DNA from: Siderastrea radians
Taxonomy: Eukaryota > Cnidaria > Anthozoa > Scleractinia > Rhizangiidae
Direction: 5' to 3'
NCBI GenBank assembly: GCA_964017195.1
Contig: OZ024896.1
Location: 6,029,487 to 6,093,486, forward strand
Length of the DNA stretch: 64,000 bases
Below the pieces are notes generated by a model. The model was given only the letters and a program-made list of their open reading frames with translations. It did not search any database and had not been told where the DNA came from. The translations under genes and the position numbers were made by a program. The stretch's first letter is position 1, and every line of letters begins with the position of its first letter. Below, in pieces: positions 21,940-32,769 of the stretch.

Positions 21940-23887
21940 AATTATACTACACGTAGAAAGAAGAGCTCATTGTTAACTTATAGTCCATGTTCCTGTTAAG
22001 ACTAACGAGAGTGTAGCTCTAAAATGTAAGGCAAAATCTCTTCTGGTTAAAAGCATTCAAAAAGGTGCCGTTTAACGTGATATTTACTGCATTGGAACTG
22101 CTATAACTTCCTGGAAGACTCTATGTTTAATGTCTTTTGCTTTCGGTGATCCACAGTCAGGACTGTTAAATACACACTGATGTTACATTATTTTTCACAT
22201 AATTTCGAAAGAAACTCACTTCAAGTTGGTAACTTAAGCGGTGTTAGCAAACTGAAATTACCTCTGACAGCATTGTGTGGCGGCCCTCCAATAACAAATA
22301 GACAGACTCGCTATCATGTCAGAATCGCTTGCAGCACAGTGCTGACACAGCATTTCGACTGAGAAGATATGCTATACACTCCAACGTATCTTACGACGTC
22401 TTGAAGAGTAGAACAAATGCAACGCAATATTTCCTTGGGAACATAAGTGGCGGAGAGGGATCTTACACACAAACTGTACTTGCTCGTCATTGTCGTCGTC
22501 CTCGTCATCATTGTATTAAAAACGTAATAATTTAGAATAAATAAGTGAACCCCTTTTCATGAAAATAAAATGATTTGTAAAGCAGTTTCTAAATTACTAG
22601 AGTGAATTTTAATGTCGTTTCTTATGACAATTAATACAGTAAAGTGACAGATAACGGAAGGTTGGTTTTGCATTTTTTTGAGATCACAATAAATTTTTTT
22701 TTACAGCAATGACTTTCTGGAGGTTGAGTTAGATTGGAATTTCATACCATTTTCTAGTGTTATCGTGATCCGGTGGTCTCTTTTGATTGCGCTTAAGACA
22801 ACGTTCAGTTTTGCGATAATGTTGTCACAAAATGCTGGCAGCGATTGCCTCAACAACTGTCATGACAACGCGGCCAAGGTTAAACCTCGAGTCTTTTCGA
22901 CACAAAACCGCCGGCAAAATTTTAGGTGTTGTTTAGTAATATAGTTGGAAAAACTAGCCGTCATTATAAAACCGTAATGTCGTCTCAAAATCGCGCGCTC
23001 CGCAAAACGATTAGTCAAAGAAGTCAGGATTTAATGGAAAAACCTGAACAGCTTCAACAGGACTTTAAAAAACAGCTGCAAAAATTCTCATTGGGAAAAA
23101 GAAGTACGATCTCATTTCTCCTGAACGTAAAATGCTCCGTTGGCTGCCCACTAACTACTTACGTACGTATCGAATGCAACACCTTAACCTTCCACCTATT
23201 TGAGTAGTCAAGTGCCGCAGTTAGAAGTTGCAGTCAATTTGGTTGCGAAGCAAAACTTTTCGTGCAAAAAGAAGGCCCAAAATTCAGCTAATTCACGCTC
23301 GTTGCATATGAGATGACTATTTTTGTTGGTTAAGTTAAATTTATATTTATATCCATCCAATGCGCTCTCGATCGTGGAATTATCGTTAAATAACAGAAGC
23401 TTATGCGATTGTAGAAAGTTCATTGGTGTGCTTTAAAGTGATCCTTCGCTGTGACTTAGACCAAGAGTAACCACTGAAGGAACTGCGCGTTTTGGGTAGG
23501 AAACTTGGCAATTCAGATTCATACTGAACTGAAAAATTCTCTAAGATTGTCTGTCAATTGATATTCTTAAAACATTCTCAGCAACGGTTGGACCATAGCA
23601 TACATGCATTACTCAACCACTTTTGAAAAGGATTTGGCAAGTTATAGCTAACATTTAAGTCAAGCCTATCTGAATCCTTAACGACAAATGTTCAACGAAT
23701 TATTTATTTACATGCTCTAGAACGGCTGAGAGATTTCTCAAGAAGAGTTAACATGGATCAAAGAATCCCAGCCGTCATAAATTAACTGCACGAAAAGTAA
23801 AATACAGCCGTATTAAAGCTTGTTAAAACGACAAGTTTTTGCTTTTCTCAAAGACTCCTCTTAGTCACTTGTTACAGCCGCGAGACC
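21940..23887. other. Spacer of unit A between peptide gene and broken GPCR
   Basis: Holds the peptide gene 3' region with AATAAA at 22536-22541, then about 1.3 kb of decayed sequence. Around 22980-23070 it reads ALRKTISQRSQD followed by a KPEQLQQ stretch that resembles the C-terminal end and 3' flank of the GPCR at 35.6 kb, so it is a remnant of another receptor copy. No other gene is evident. Units B (27433-29383) and C (32770-34711) carry the same spacer. Confidence 0.55.
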
Positions 23888-24390
23888 ATGTTCAGCCAAA
23901 ACAGCTCCGCGATAAACTTCACGAACTCTGTAGCCAACCTTCGAAGGGAATACTGTCGCCGATTCGAAGACCATGGCTACTTCAAGGAAAATTACTTCGC
24001 TACTCTGGCCTCAATAATTATAAACGTGATATGCTGTGCTGTTGTCATTGTAATGAACGCATTGGTTATAGTAGAATTAAAACAAGGAAAAGACTTCAGA
24101 GCATCTACAACATACTGCTGGCCTTCTTGGCGGCAACTGATCTGCTCGTAGGAATAGTCGCTCAGCCCACTTATACTGCAGCGGAGATTTTCGCCATAGC
24201 TGGTGGTTCAGTGGATGCATAGTACTGTTTCATCTTTCAGAGGATCGTCAGGTCATTAATGTTTTTCTCAATCTTAGCTTCCCTTTTTCATTTGGTGCTA
24301 ATAAGCCTTGAGCGCTTCATTGCCCCAAAATATACCTTGCAATACTTTGAAATTGTAACAAAACGTAGGTTTCTTGTAGCTGTGGCATTA
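23888..24390 (+). pseudogene. Broken class A GPCR, unit A (5' half only)
   Basis: Begins at ATG 23888 with a glycosylation-type N-terminus (NSSAINFTNS) and TM1 containing the conserved Asn (IVMNALVIV). A one-base frame error in the first loop shifts the continuing frame, which then shows TM2 with LAATDLLVGIVAQP. A TAG at 24220-24222 interrupts the TM3 entry (GGSVDA-stop-YCFIF), where a Trp codon is likely ancestral. The sequence then reads SLERFIA, the DRY equivalent, and is cut off at 24390 by the start of the next tandem unit. It cannot make a receptor. Units B and C share the stop, so the gene was dead before the units multiplied. Confidence 0.85.
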
Positions 24391-24868
24391 TGAAGTCCCA
24401 GCGCTGGAAAAGTTACATCACTCAGCTCCAAAATCTCTTTATATTTTTATAGGTGTTAGCAGACAATTTGATAATTTGTAGATATAAATTCAAACAATGT
24501 CTTGTTACCGTTATTATTCGGCTTGAATGTTTTTCTCTCTGTTAGCCATGTTTGCATAGAGTGATATATCCTCCTTAATCAATACGGCGCTAAAAAAATC
24601 ATGACCTTTTCCTAAAGCCAGTTCAAAACATATTGGCCCTCCCCTCCCCCCCCCGCCGCCGCCCCGTTAAATAATCTTCGGTCCCTCAAGGACATGTTTA
24701 AGATCACGTAACATCGATCAGTAACAAAGCTGTCTGCTGAGATTGATGGTCTGACCGTTGTGTTGTACGAAGGAAAAGAAATAAGAGGGTGGGTAGTGCT
24801 GCAGTTAAGAAACCGTTAACCACCTTAATTCTCGAATGGAAGAACGAAAAATCGTGTTAAATCTGGGT

Positions 24869-25918
24869 CATAGACAAGCAAAAACAAACGATATAAGACG
24901 TTTTGGAGACGTCATGACTCCGGCCATTGCCAAGGTAACTTTTTCTACAAAATGTAAATTACGGACAAGTATCTCGGTCAAGAAGCAGCCTAAATCAACA
25001 TATTAAGGAGCGCCAAAATTACACATTTTACTCTCGCAGGAATGGAGTCCGATTGCACGTTTAAATTGAGTTTTAGCTGTCTTGTAAACCATAGCATATC
25101 GTGCACCAAACAGACATACTTATTTCTGAATTCCTCAAGGACAACGAAACGCCTCAGTAGGTCTTGAAGGACCTTTCCTTGCATGTTGTGATAGTGTTTG
25201 TCTATGGAGGATGACTCTTGTTTATGTCCCACTACACGTTTGTGGTGCGAGTGTCCGCACGTATAACGCACATATTACCCGGATCACACAGGTCACATTA
25301 AAAACCATAAACGACAAATTGTTGGTTAACAATCTGCGGTTAAGTCTCTTGCATTTTAAGTTCTTGATCAATTTTGTGGCTTACAAACACGGGCAGGATA
25401 GTTGTCTACACTTTAAGGCTAAGATCCTTGAGCTGTTTCTTGACATTATATCCGCTGAGACCTGTTTTTTTTTTTTTTTTTAAAATGGTGACTGTTTCGA
25501 GCACGAGATGCTGTTTATAAGACAGTTAAATCCCAATTTAAACGTGCAATCGGACTCCGTTTACTTACATTTACATTAAGATTTACATTTAGTGACCTTG
25601 CATTATCATACATCAGTGCAAGCTTCAAGGGTTAAAAATAAATAAGTAAGTGGAAATTAAATACAAAAATAAATAGGAAATGCGTAAATAAAATAGAACA
25701 AAATTACAACGAATCACTGTAGTCAGAAATGGTGCTGTCACAGTCGTGCGAAAGTAGAATGTTAATTTTATTTTTACACTCTCTATTATGTTAATCTACA
25801 CAGTTTCTTGATACTTGGGGTACTTTACATTTTGTGGGATAATAAGTTACCTTAACAATGAAGTCATGACGTCTTCAAAACATCACATTTTATCGTTTGT
25901 TTTTGCTGCTTCAGTAAA
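24869..25918. mobile_element. PLE-derived palindromic remnant in unit B
   Basis: Uninterrupted equivalent of the unit A remnant. The minus-strand GIY-YIG-like fragment is at 24990-25271 and the plus-strand counterpart at about 25380-25580. It serves as an empty site for the PLE inserted in unit A (GTAAATAAAATAGAACAAAATTAC is continuous here). Confidence 0.6.
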
Positions 25919-26100
25919 TCTTGTCAGCTCTTACCGGATTTGGTAGTGCGTTCATGATAACCGTCACGAATAGAGAGATAAATAGCATCATATTGTTCTA
26001 CTTGGTTCTTGTTGGTGTAGTAGCTGTAGTAGCTGTAGCTGGTGTGGTAGCCGTAATTTGTGTCAAACTAGGAGCTCTCAGTTATTAGTTTTTCTGCCTC

Positions 26101-26616
26101 TTAAGACAACCACAGGACAACGCTCTTTTCATTACCATACACACCTAACCAAGCAGTTAAGCTTTGGAATGACCTAAGTGATAGACTTAAATATGGTATA
26201 AATGTTAACATTTTCAAGTTTGTAATGCGATCAAAGCTTTTTAACGAATTTCTTAATAATTAGAACTTTATATTTTAGGTTGTTTTATATTTATAATTCA
26301 TTCGCCTATTAGGTTATTTGTATTCTTTATTTACCTTTTAGGTTATTTATATTTATATTCAATTATTTATCATTTTTGTAAGTACTTCTGAAAAGCCCTG
26401 TAATGGGATGAAGTATAATAAAGTGTATGTGTATGTATGTCTGTATGTCTGTATGTCTGTATGTCTGTATGTCTGTATGTCTGTATGTCTGTATGTCTGT
26501 ATGTCTGTATGTCTGTATGTCTGTATGTATGTATGTATGTATGTATGTATGTATGTATGTATGTATGTATGTATGTATGTATGTATGTATGTATGTATGT
26601 ATGTATGTATGTATGT
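26101..26616 (+). mobile_element. LINE 3' end with expanded CTGTATGT/TATG tail, unit B
   Basis: Same fragment as in unit A. The tail (26431-26616) has grown to about 186 bp and has acquired a higher-order CTGTATGT period in its first half. Confidence 0.65.
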
Positions 26617-26892
26617 GAAGTGGCTGTACGAGTTGAGGTTGGTGTAGTAGCTGTAGTTGGTATAGTTGGTGTAGTAGCTGTGGTTGCTGTAATTTATGTA
26701 GTTGCTGCAGTAGCTGTAGCTGGTGTAGTAGCTGTAGTTGGTGTAGTAGCTGTAGTTGCTGTAGTTAATGTAGTTGCTCTATAGTTGCTGTAGTTGACCT
26801 GGCAGTTGTAGTAGCTGTAGTTGGTGTAGTAGCTGTAGTAACTGTAGTTGGCATGGCATAGGTGGCGTAGTTGGTGTAGTAGCTGTAGTTGC
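26617..26892. repeat. GTAGTAGCTGTAGTTG minisatellite, unit B
   Basis: Counterpart of 21095-21399, shorter by about one block. Confidence 0.85.
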
Positions 26893-27153
26893 AAGGGGCT
26901 GGCCGGCTGTCCCAGCACAGTAGCAAAAATGTTTTTGCCTTTGTACAGGGCAAAATAATATGCGAGATTTTGGACCTTTGACGGAGACAAAAGAGATATC
27001 TTAGCTACAGTAATTAATTCATTTCTCGAAATTAAGCACTTTTACTGACATGTAAAATTAAACTGCTAAAAAAAACCTCGTTGACGCAGCTCTGATCTCA
27101 TAAAATAAACAATAGTCAAGAAAGATATGACACTTTCCTTAGTTTACAACCAG

Positions 27154-27161
27154 TATAAAAA
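27154..27161 (+). promoter_or_regulatory. TATA box of peptide gene B
   Basis: TATAAAAA at the same distance (69 bp) from the ATG as in unit A. Confidence 0.6.
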
Positions 27162-27222
27162 CTGCAAAGAGATATCTTTGAAATAATGAAATTGCCAATT
27201 TGCATCGCTTCTCTTTTTGCAG

Positions 27223-27432
27223 ATGAAACGGGTTGGAGTTCTTTTGTGCTGTTTGCTGCTTGTTCAAGTTGTCATAGGTGCACCTGTGGAAACAAAAAAG
27301 TTCCAGCATCCCAAAGGTTCCGCTTGGTTACGTGCCATACAGCGTGCTTATCAAGCTAATGATCCTGTCTGTTGCGACCGGCCCCCCTACTTGTGTGCTT
27401 GTTGTTGTCTGCTTGCCGGTTGCGAGTGCTAG
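27223..27432 (+). CDS. Small secreted cysteine-rich peptide, copy B
   Basis: 69 residues, identical in protein sequence to copy A: signal peptide 1-20, spacer 21-48, and an eight-cysteine C-terminus. The promoter-proximal sequence and 3' region are also essentially unchanged, so A and B are either very recent duplicates or kept identical by gene conversion. Because the unit also carries clearly decayed sequence that is equally well conserved, identity alone does not prove selection. Confidence 0.7.
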   Translation: MKRVGVLLCCLLLVQVVIGAPVETKKFQHPKGSAWLRAIQRAYQANDPVCCDRPPYLCACCCLLAGCEC

Positions 27433-29383
27433 AATTATACTACACGTAGAAAGAAGAGCTCATTGTTAACTTATAGTCCATGTTCCTGTTAAGACTAACG
27501 AGAGTGTAGCTCTAAAATGTAAGGCAAAATCTCTTCTGGTTAAAAGCATTCAAAAAGGTGCCGTTTAACGTGATATTTACTGCATTGGAACTGCTATAAC
27601 TTCCTGGAAGACTCTATGTTTAATGTCTTTTGCTTTCGGTGATCCACAGTCAGGACTGTTAAATACACACTGATGTTACATTATTTTTCACATAATTTCG
27701 AAAGAAACTCACTTCAAGTTGGTAACTTAAGCGGTGTTAGCAAACTGAAATTACCTCTGACAGCATTGTGTGGCGGCCCTCCAATAACAAATAGACAGAC
27801 TCGCTATCATGTCAGAATCGCTTGCAGCACAGTGCTGACACAGCATTTCGACTGAGAAGATATGCTATACACTCCAACGTATCTTACGACGTCTTGAAGA
27901 GTAGAACAAATGCAACGCAATATTTCCTTGGGAACATAAGTGGCGGAGAGGGATCTTACACACAAACTGTACTTGCTCGTCATTGTCGTCGTCCTCGTCA
28001 TCATTGTATTAAAAACGTAATAATTTAGAATAAATAAGTGAACCCCTTTTCATGAAAATAAAATGATTTGTAAAGCAGTTTCTAAATTACTAGAGTGAAT
28101 TTTAATGTCGTTTCTTATGACAATTAATACAGTAAAGTGACAGATAACGGAAGGTTGGTTTTGCATTTTTTTGAGATCACAATAAATTTTTTTTTACTTC
28201 AATGACTTTCTGGAGGTTGAGTTAGATTGGAATTTCATACCATTTTCTAGTGTTATCGTGATCCGGTGGTCTCTTTTGATTGCGCTTAAGACAACGTTCA
28301 GTTTTGCGATAATGTTGTCACAAAATGCTGGCTTGCGATTGCCTCAACAACTGTCATGACAACGCGGCCAAGGTTAAACCTCGAGTCTTTTCGACACAAA
28401 ACCGCCGGCAAAATTTTAGGTGTTGTTTAGTAATATAGTTGGAAAAACTAGCCGTCATTATAAAACCGTAATGTCGTCTCAAAATCGCGCGCTCCGCAAA
28501 ACGATTAGTCAAAGAAGTCAGGATTTTTAATGGAAAAACCTGAACAGCTTCAACAGGACTTTAAAAAACAGCTGCAAAAATTCTCATTGGGAAAAAGAAG
28601 TACGATCTCATTTCTCCTGAACGTAAAATGCTCCGTTGGCTGCCCACTAACTACTTACGTACGTATCGAATGCAACACCTTAACCTTCCACCTATTTGAG
28701 TAGTCAAGTGCCGCAGTTAGAAGTTGCAGTCAATTTGGTTGCGAAGCAAAACTTTTCGTGCAAAAAGAAGGCCCAAAATTCAGCTAATTCACGCTCGTTG
28801 CATATGAGATGACTATTTTTGTTGGTTAAGTTAAATTTATATTTATATCCATCCAATGCGCTCTCGATCGTGGAATTATCGTTAAATAACAGAAGCTTAT
28901 GCGATTGTAGAAAGTTCATTGGTGTGCTTTAAAGTGATCCTTCGCTGTGACTTAGACCAAGAGTAACCACTGAAGGAACTGCGCGTTTTGGGTAGGAAAC
29001 TTGGCAATTCAGATTCATACTGAACTGAAAAATTCTCTAAGATTGTCTGTCAATTGATATTCTTAAAACATTCTCAGCAACGGTTGGACCATAGCATACA
29101 TGCATTACTCAACCACTTTTGAAAAGGATTTGGCAAGTTATAGCTAACATTTAAGTCAAGCCTATCTGAATCCTTAACGACAAATGTTCAACGAATTATT
29201 TATTTACATGCTCTAGAACGGCTGAGAGATTTCTCAAGAAGAGTTAACATGGATCAAAGAATCCCAGCCGTCATAAATTAACTGCACGAAAAGTAAAATA
29301 CAGCCGTATTAAAGCTTGTTAAAACGACAAGTTTTTGCTTTTCTCAAAGACTCCTCTTAGTCACTTGTTACAGCCGCGAGACC

Positions 29384-29888
29384 ATGTTCAGCCAAAACAG
29401 CTCCGCGATAAACTTCACGAACTCTGTAGCCAACCTTCGAAGGGAATACTGTCGCCGATTCGAAGACCATGGCTACTTCAAGGAAAATTACTTCGCTACT
29501 CTGGCCTCAATAATTATAAACGTGATATATGCTGTCCTGTTGTCATTGTAATGAACGCATTGGTTATAATAGAATTAAAACAAGGAAAAGACTTCAGAGC
29601 ATCTACAACATACTGCTGGCCTTCTTGGCGGCAACTGATCTGCTCGTAGGAATAGTCGCTCAGCCCACTTATACTGCAGCGGAGATTTTCGCCATAGCTG
29701 GTGGTTCAGTGGATGCATAGTACTGTTTCATCTTTCAGAGGATCGTCAGGTCATTAATGTTTTTCTCAATCTTAGCTTCCCTTTTTCATTTGGTGCTAAT
29801 AAGCCTTGAGCGCTTCATTGCCCCAAAATATACCTTGCAATACTTTGAAATTGTAACAAAACGTAGGTTTCTTGTAGCTGTGGCATTA
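29384..29888 (+). pseudogene. Broken class A GPCR, unit B (5' half only)
   Basis: Same remnant as in unit A, with an additional two-base insertion in TM1 (GTGATATATGC versus GTGATATGC) and the shared TAG. It is truncated at the B/C boundary at the same nucleotide position as the unit A copy, as expected from unequal tandem duplication. Confidence 0.85.
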
Positions 29889-30368
29889 TGAAGTCCCAGC
29901 GCTGGAAAAGTTACATCACTCAGCTCCAAAATCTCTTTATATTTTTATAGGTGTTAGCAGACAATTTGATAATTTGTAGATATAAATTCAAACAATGTCT
30001 TGTTACCGTTATTATTCGGCTTGAATGTTTTTCTCTCTGTTAGCCATGTTTGCATAGAGTGATATATCCTCCTTAATCAATACGGCGCTAAAAAAATCAT
30101 GACCTTTTCCTAAAGCCAGTTCAAAACATATTGGCCCTCCCCTCCCCCCCCCCCGCCGCCGCCCCGTTAAATAATCTTCGGTCCCTCAAGGACATGTTTA
30201 AGATCACGTAACATCGATCAGTAACAAAGCTGTCTGCTGAGATTGATGGTCTGACCGTTGTGTTGTACGAAGGAAAAGAAATAAGAGGGTGAGTAGTGCT
30301 GCAGTTAAGAAACCGTTAACCACCTTAATTCTCGAATGGAAGAACGAAAAATCGTGTTAAATCTGGGT

Positions 30369-31410
30369 CATAGACAAGCAAAAACAAACGATATAAGACG
30401 TTTTGGAGACGTCATGACTCCGGCCATTGCCAAGGTAACTTTTTCTACAAAATGTAAATTACGGACAAGTATCTGTCAAGAAGCAGCCTAAATCAACATA
30501 TTAAGGAGCGCCAAAATTACACATTTTACTCTCGCAGGAATGGAGTCCGATTGCACGTTTAAATTGAGTTTTAGCTGTCTTGTAAACCATAGCATATCGT
30601 GCACCAAACAGACATACTTATTTCTGAATTCCTCAAGGACAACGAAACGCCTCAGTAGGTCTTGAAGGACCTTTCCTTGCATGTTGTGATAGTGTTTGTC
30701 TATGGAGGATGACTCTTGTTTATGTCCCACTACACGTTTGTGGTGCGAGTGTCCGCACGTATAACGCACATATTACCCGGATCACACAGGTCACATTAAA
30801 AACCATAAACGACAAATTGTTGGTTAACAATCTGCGGTTAAGTCTCTTGCATTTTAAGTTCTTGATCAATTTTGTGGCTTACAAACACGGGCAGGATAGT
30901 TGTCTACACTTTAAGGCTAAGATCCTTGAGCTGTTTCTTGACATTATATCCGCTGAGACTTGTTTTTTTTTTTTCAGAAATGGTGACTGTTTCGAGCACG
31001 AGATGCTGTTTATAAGACAGTTAAATCCCAATTTAAACGTGCAATCGGACTCCGTTTACTTACATTTACATTAAGATTTACATTTAGTGACCTTGCATTA
31101 TCATACATCAGTGCAAGCTTCAAGGGTTAAAAATAAATAAGTAAGTGGAAATTAAATACAAAAATAAATAGGAAATGCGTAAATAAAATAGAACAAAATT
31201 ACAACGAATCACTGTAGTCAGAAATGGTGCTGTCACAGTCGTGCGAAAGTAGAATGTTAATTTTATTTTTACACTCTCTATTATGTTAATCTACACTGTT
31301 TCTTGATACTTGGGGTACTTTACATTTTGTGGGATAATAAGTTTCCTTAACAATGAAGTCATGATGTCTTCAAAACGTCACATTTTATCGTTTGTTTTTG
31401 CTTGTCTATG
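30369..31410. mobile_element. PLE-derived palindromic remnant in unit C (complete 1.04 kb)
   Basis: Best-preserved copy: the outer 24 bp at each end are perfect reverse complements (CATAGACAAGCAAAAACAAA... against ...TTTGTTTTTGCTTGTCTATG). The minus-strand GIY-YIG-like fragment lies at 30488-30769 and the plus-strand counterpart ends at 31074. In A and B the outermost right bases have been lost. Confidence 0.65.
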
Positions 31411-31593
31411 CTTCAGTAAATCTTGTCAGCTCTTACCGGATTTGGTAGTACGTTCATGATAACCGTCACGAATAGAGAGATAAATAGCATCATATTCTTC
31501 TAGTTGGTTCTTGTTGGTGTAGTAGCTGTAGCTGGTGTGGTAGCCGTAATTTGTGTCAAACTAGGAGCTCTCAGTTATTGGTTTTTCTGCCTC

Positions 31594-31946
31594 TTAAGAC
31601 AACCACAGGACAGCGCTCTTTTCATTACCATACACACCTAACCAAGCAGCTGTGCAGTTAAGCTTTGGAATGACCTAAGTGATAGACTTAAATATGGTAT
31701 AAATGTTAACATTTTCAAGTTTGTAATGCCATGAAAGCTTTTTAACGAATTTCTTAATAATTAGAACTTTATATTTTAGGTTGTTTTATATTTATAATTC
31801 ATTCGCATATTAGGTTATTTGTATTCTTTATTTACCTTTTAGGTTATTTATATTTATATTCAATTATTTATCATTTTTGTAAGTACTTCTGAAAAGCCCT
31901 GTAATGAGATGAAGTATAATAAAGTGTATGTGTATGTATGTATGTG
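31594..31946 (+). mobile_element. LINE 3' end with short TATG tail, unit C
   Basis: Same fragment, with the tail reduced to about four TATG units. Confidence 0.65.
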
Positions 31947-32228
31947 AAGTGGCTGTACGAGTTGAGGTTGGTGTAGTTGGTGTAGTAGCTGTAGTTGGTA
32001 TAGTTGGTGTAGTAGCTGTGGTTGCTGTAATTTATGTAGTTGCTGCAGTAGCTGTAGCTGGTGTAGTAGCTGTAGTTGGTGTAGTAGCTGTAGTTGCTGT
32101 AGTTAATGTAGTTGCTCTAGTTGCTGTAGTTGACCTAGCAGTTGTAGCAGCTGTAGTTGGTGTAGTAGCTGTAGTAACTGTAGTTGGCATGGCATAGTTG
32201 GCGTAGTTGGTGTAGTAGCTGTAGTTGC
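31947..32228. repeat. GTAGTAGCTGTAGTTG minisatellite, unit C
   Basis: Counterpart of 21095-21399, with an additional GTTGGTGTAG variant block at its start. Confidence 0.85.
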
Positions 32229-32490
32229 AAGGGGCTGGCCGGCTGTCCCAGCACAGTAGCAAAAATGTTTTTGCCTTTGTACAGGGCAAAATAATATGCG
32301 AGATTTTGGACCTTTGACGGAGACAAAAGAGATATCTTAGCTACAGTAATGAATTCATTTCTCGAAATTAAGCACTTTTACTGACATGTAAAAATTAAAC
32401 TGATAAAAAAAACCTCGTTGACGCAGCTCTGATCTCATAAAATAAACAATAGTCAAGAAAGATATGACACTTTCCTTAGTTTACAACCAG

Positions 32491-32498
32491 TATAAAAA
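32491..32498 (+). promoter_or_regulatory. TATA box of peptide gene C
   Basis: TATAAAAA conserved 69 bp upstream of the ATG in the most diverged unit. Confidence 0.6.
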
Positions 32499-32559
32499 CT
32501 CCAAAGAGATATCTTTGAAATAATGAAATTGCCAATTTGCATCGCTTCTCTTTTTGCAG

Positions 32560-32769
32560 ATGAAACGGGTTGGAGTTATTTTGTGCTGTTTGCTGCTTGC
32601 TCAAGTTGTCATAGGTGCACCTGCGGAAACAAAAAAGTTCCAGCATCCCAAAGGTTCCGCTTGGTTACGTGCCAGACAGCGTGCTTATCAAGCTAATGAT
32701 CCTGTCTGTTGCGACCGGCCCCCCTACTTGTGTGCTTGTTGTTGTCTGCTTGCCGGTTGCGAGTGCTAG
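32560..32769 (+). CDS. Small secreted cysteine-rich peptide, copy C
   Basis: Same 69-residue precursor with four changes relative to A/B: Leu to Ile and Val to Ala in the signal peptide, Val to Ala just after the predicted cleavage point, and Ile to Arg at residue 39, which creates an RARQR basic cluster. All eight cysteines and every residue from 40 to 69 are unchanged. Four coding differences are confined to the leader and spacer while the cysteine domain is invariant. That is suggestive of constraint on the mature part, though the numbers are small. Confidence 0.72.
   Translation: MKRVGVILCCLLLAQVVIGAPAETKKFQHPKGSAWLRARQRAYQANDPVCCDRPPYLCACCCLLAGCEC

Larger units (their letters stand above)
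16584..24390 (+). repeat. Tandem unit A (7.8 kb including a 2.4-kb PLE insertion)
   Basis: The unit begins TGAAGTCCCAGCGCTG and runs to the same boundary inside the GPCR pseudogene. Without the inserted PLE and its target duplication it is about 5.39 kb. The order within it is C-tract, PLE remnant, LINE 3' end with TATG tail, minisatellite, secreted peptide gene, non-coding spacer and broken GPCR. It is nearly identical to unit B. Confidence 0.92.
24391..29888 (+). repeat. Tandem unit B (5.5 kb)
   Basis: Direct repeat of unit A without the large PLE. The TATG microsatellite is much longer here. The peptide gene is identical in protein sequence to that of unit A. The join to the preceding unit cuts the GPCR at ...TGTGGCATTA / TGAAGTCCC. 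Confidence 0.92.

Noticed and set aside
21785..21976. Third-frame ORF over the peptide gene (HLWKQKSSS)
   Set aside because: A shadow frame without signal peptide. The main frame has a textbook leader and a clustered-cysteine end.
26408..26784. Open frames rich in MYVC/LYVCMSVC and VVAVVG
   Set aside because: They are produced by TATG/CTGT and GTAGTAGCTG tandem repeats; all frames are open and the lengths change between tandem units.
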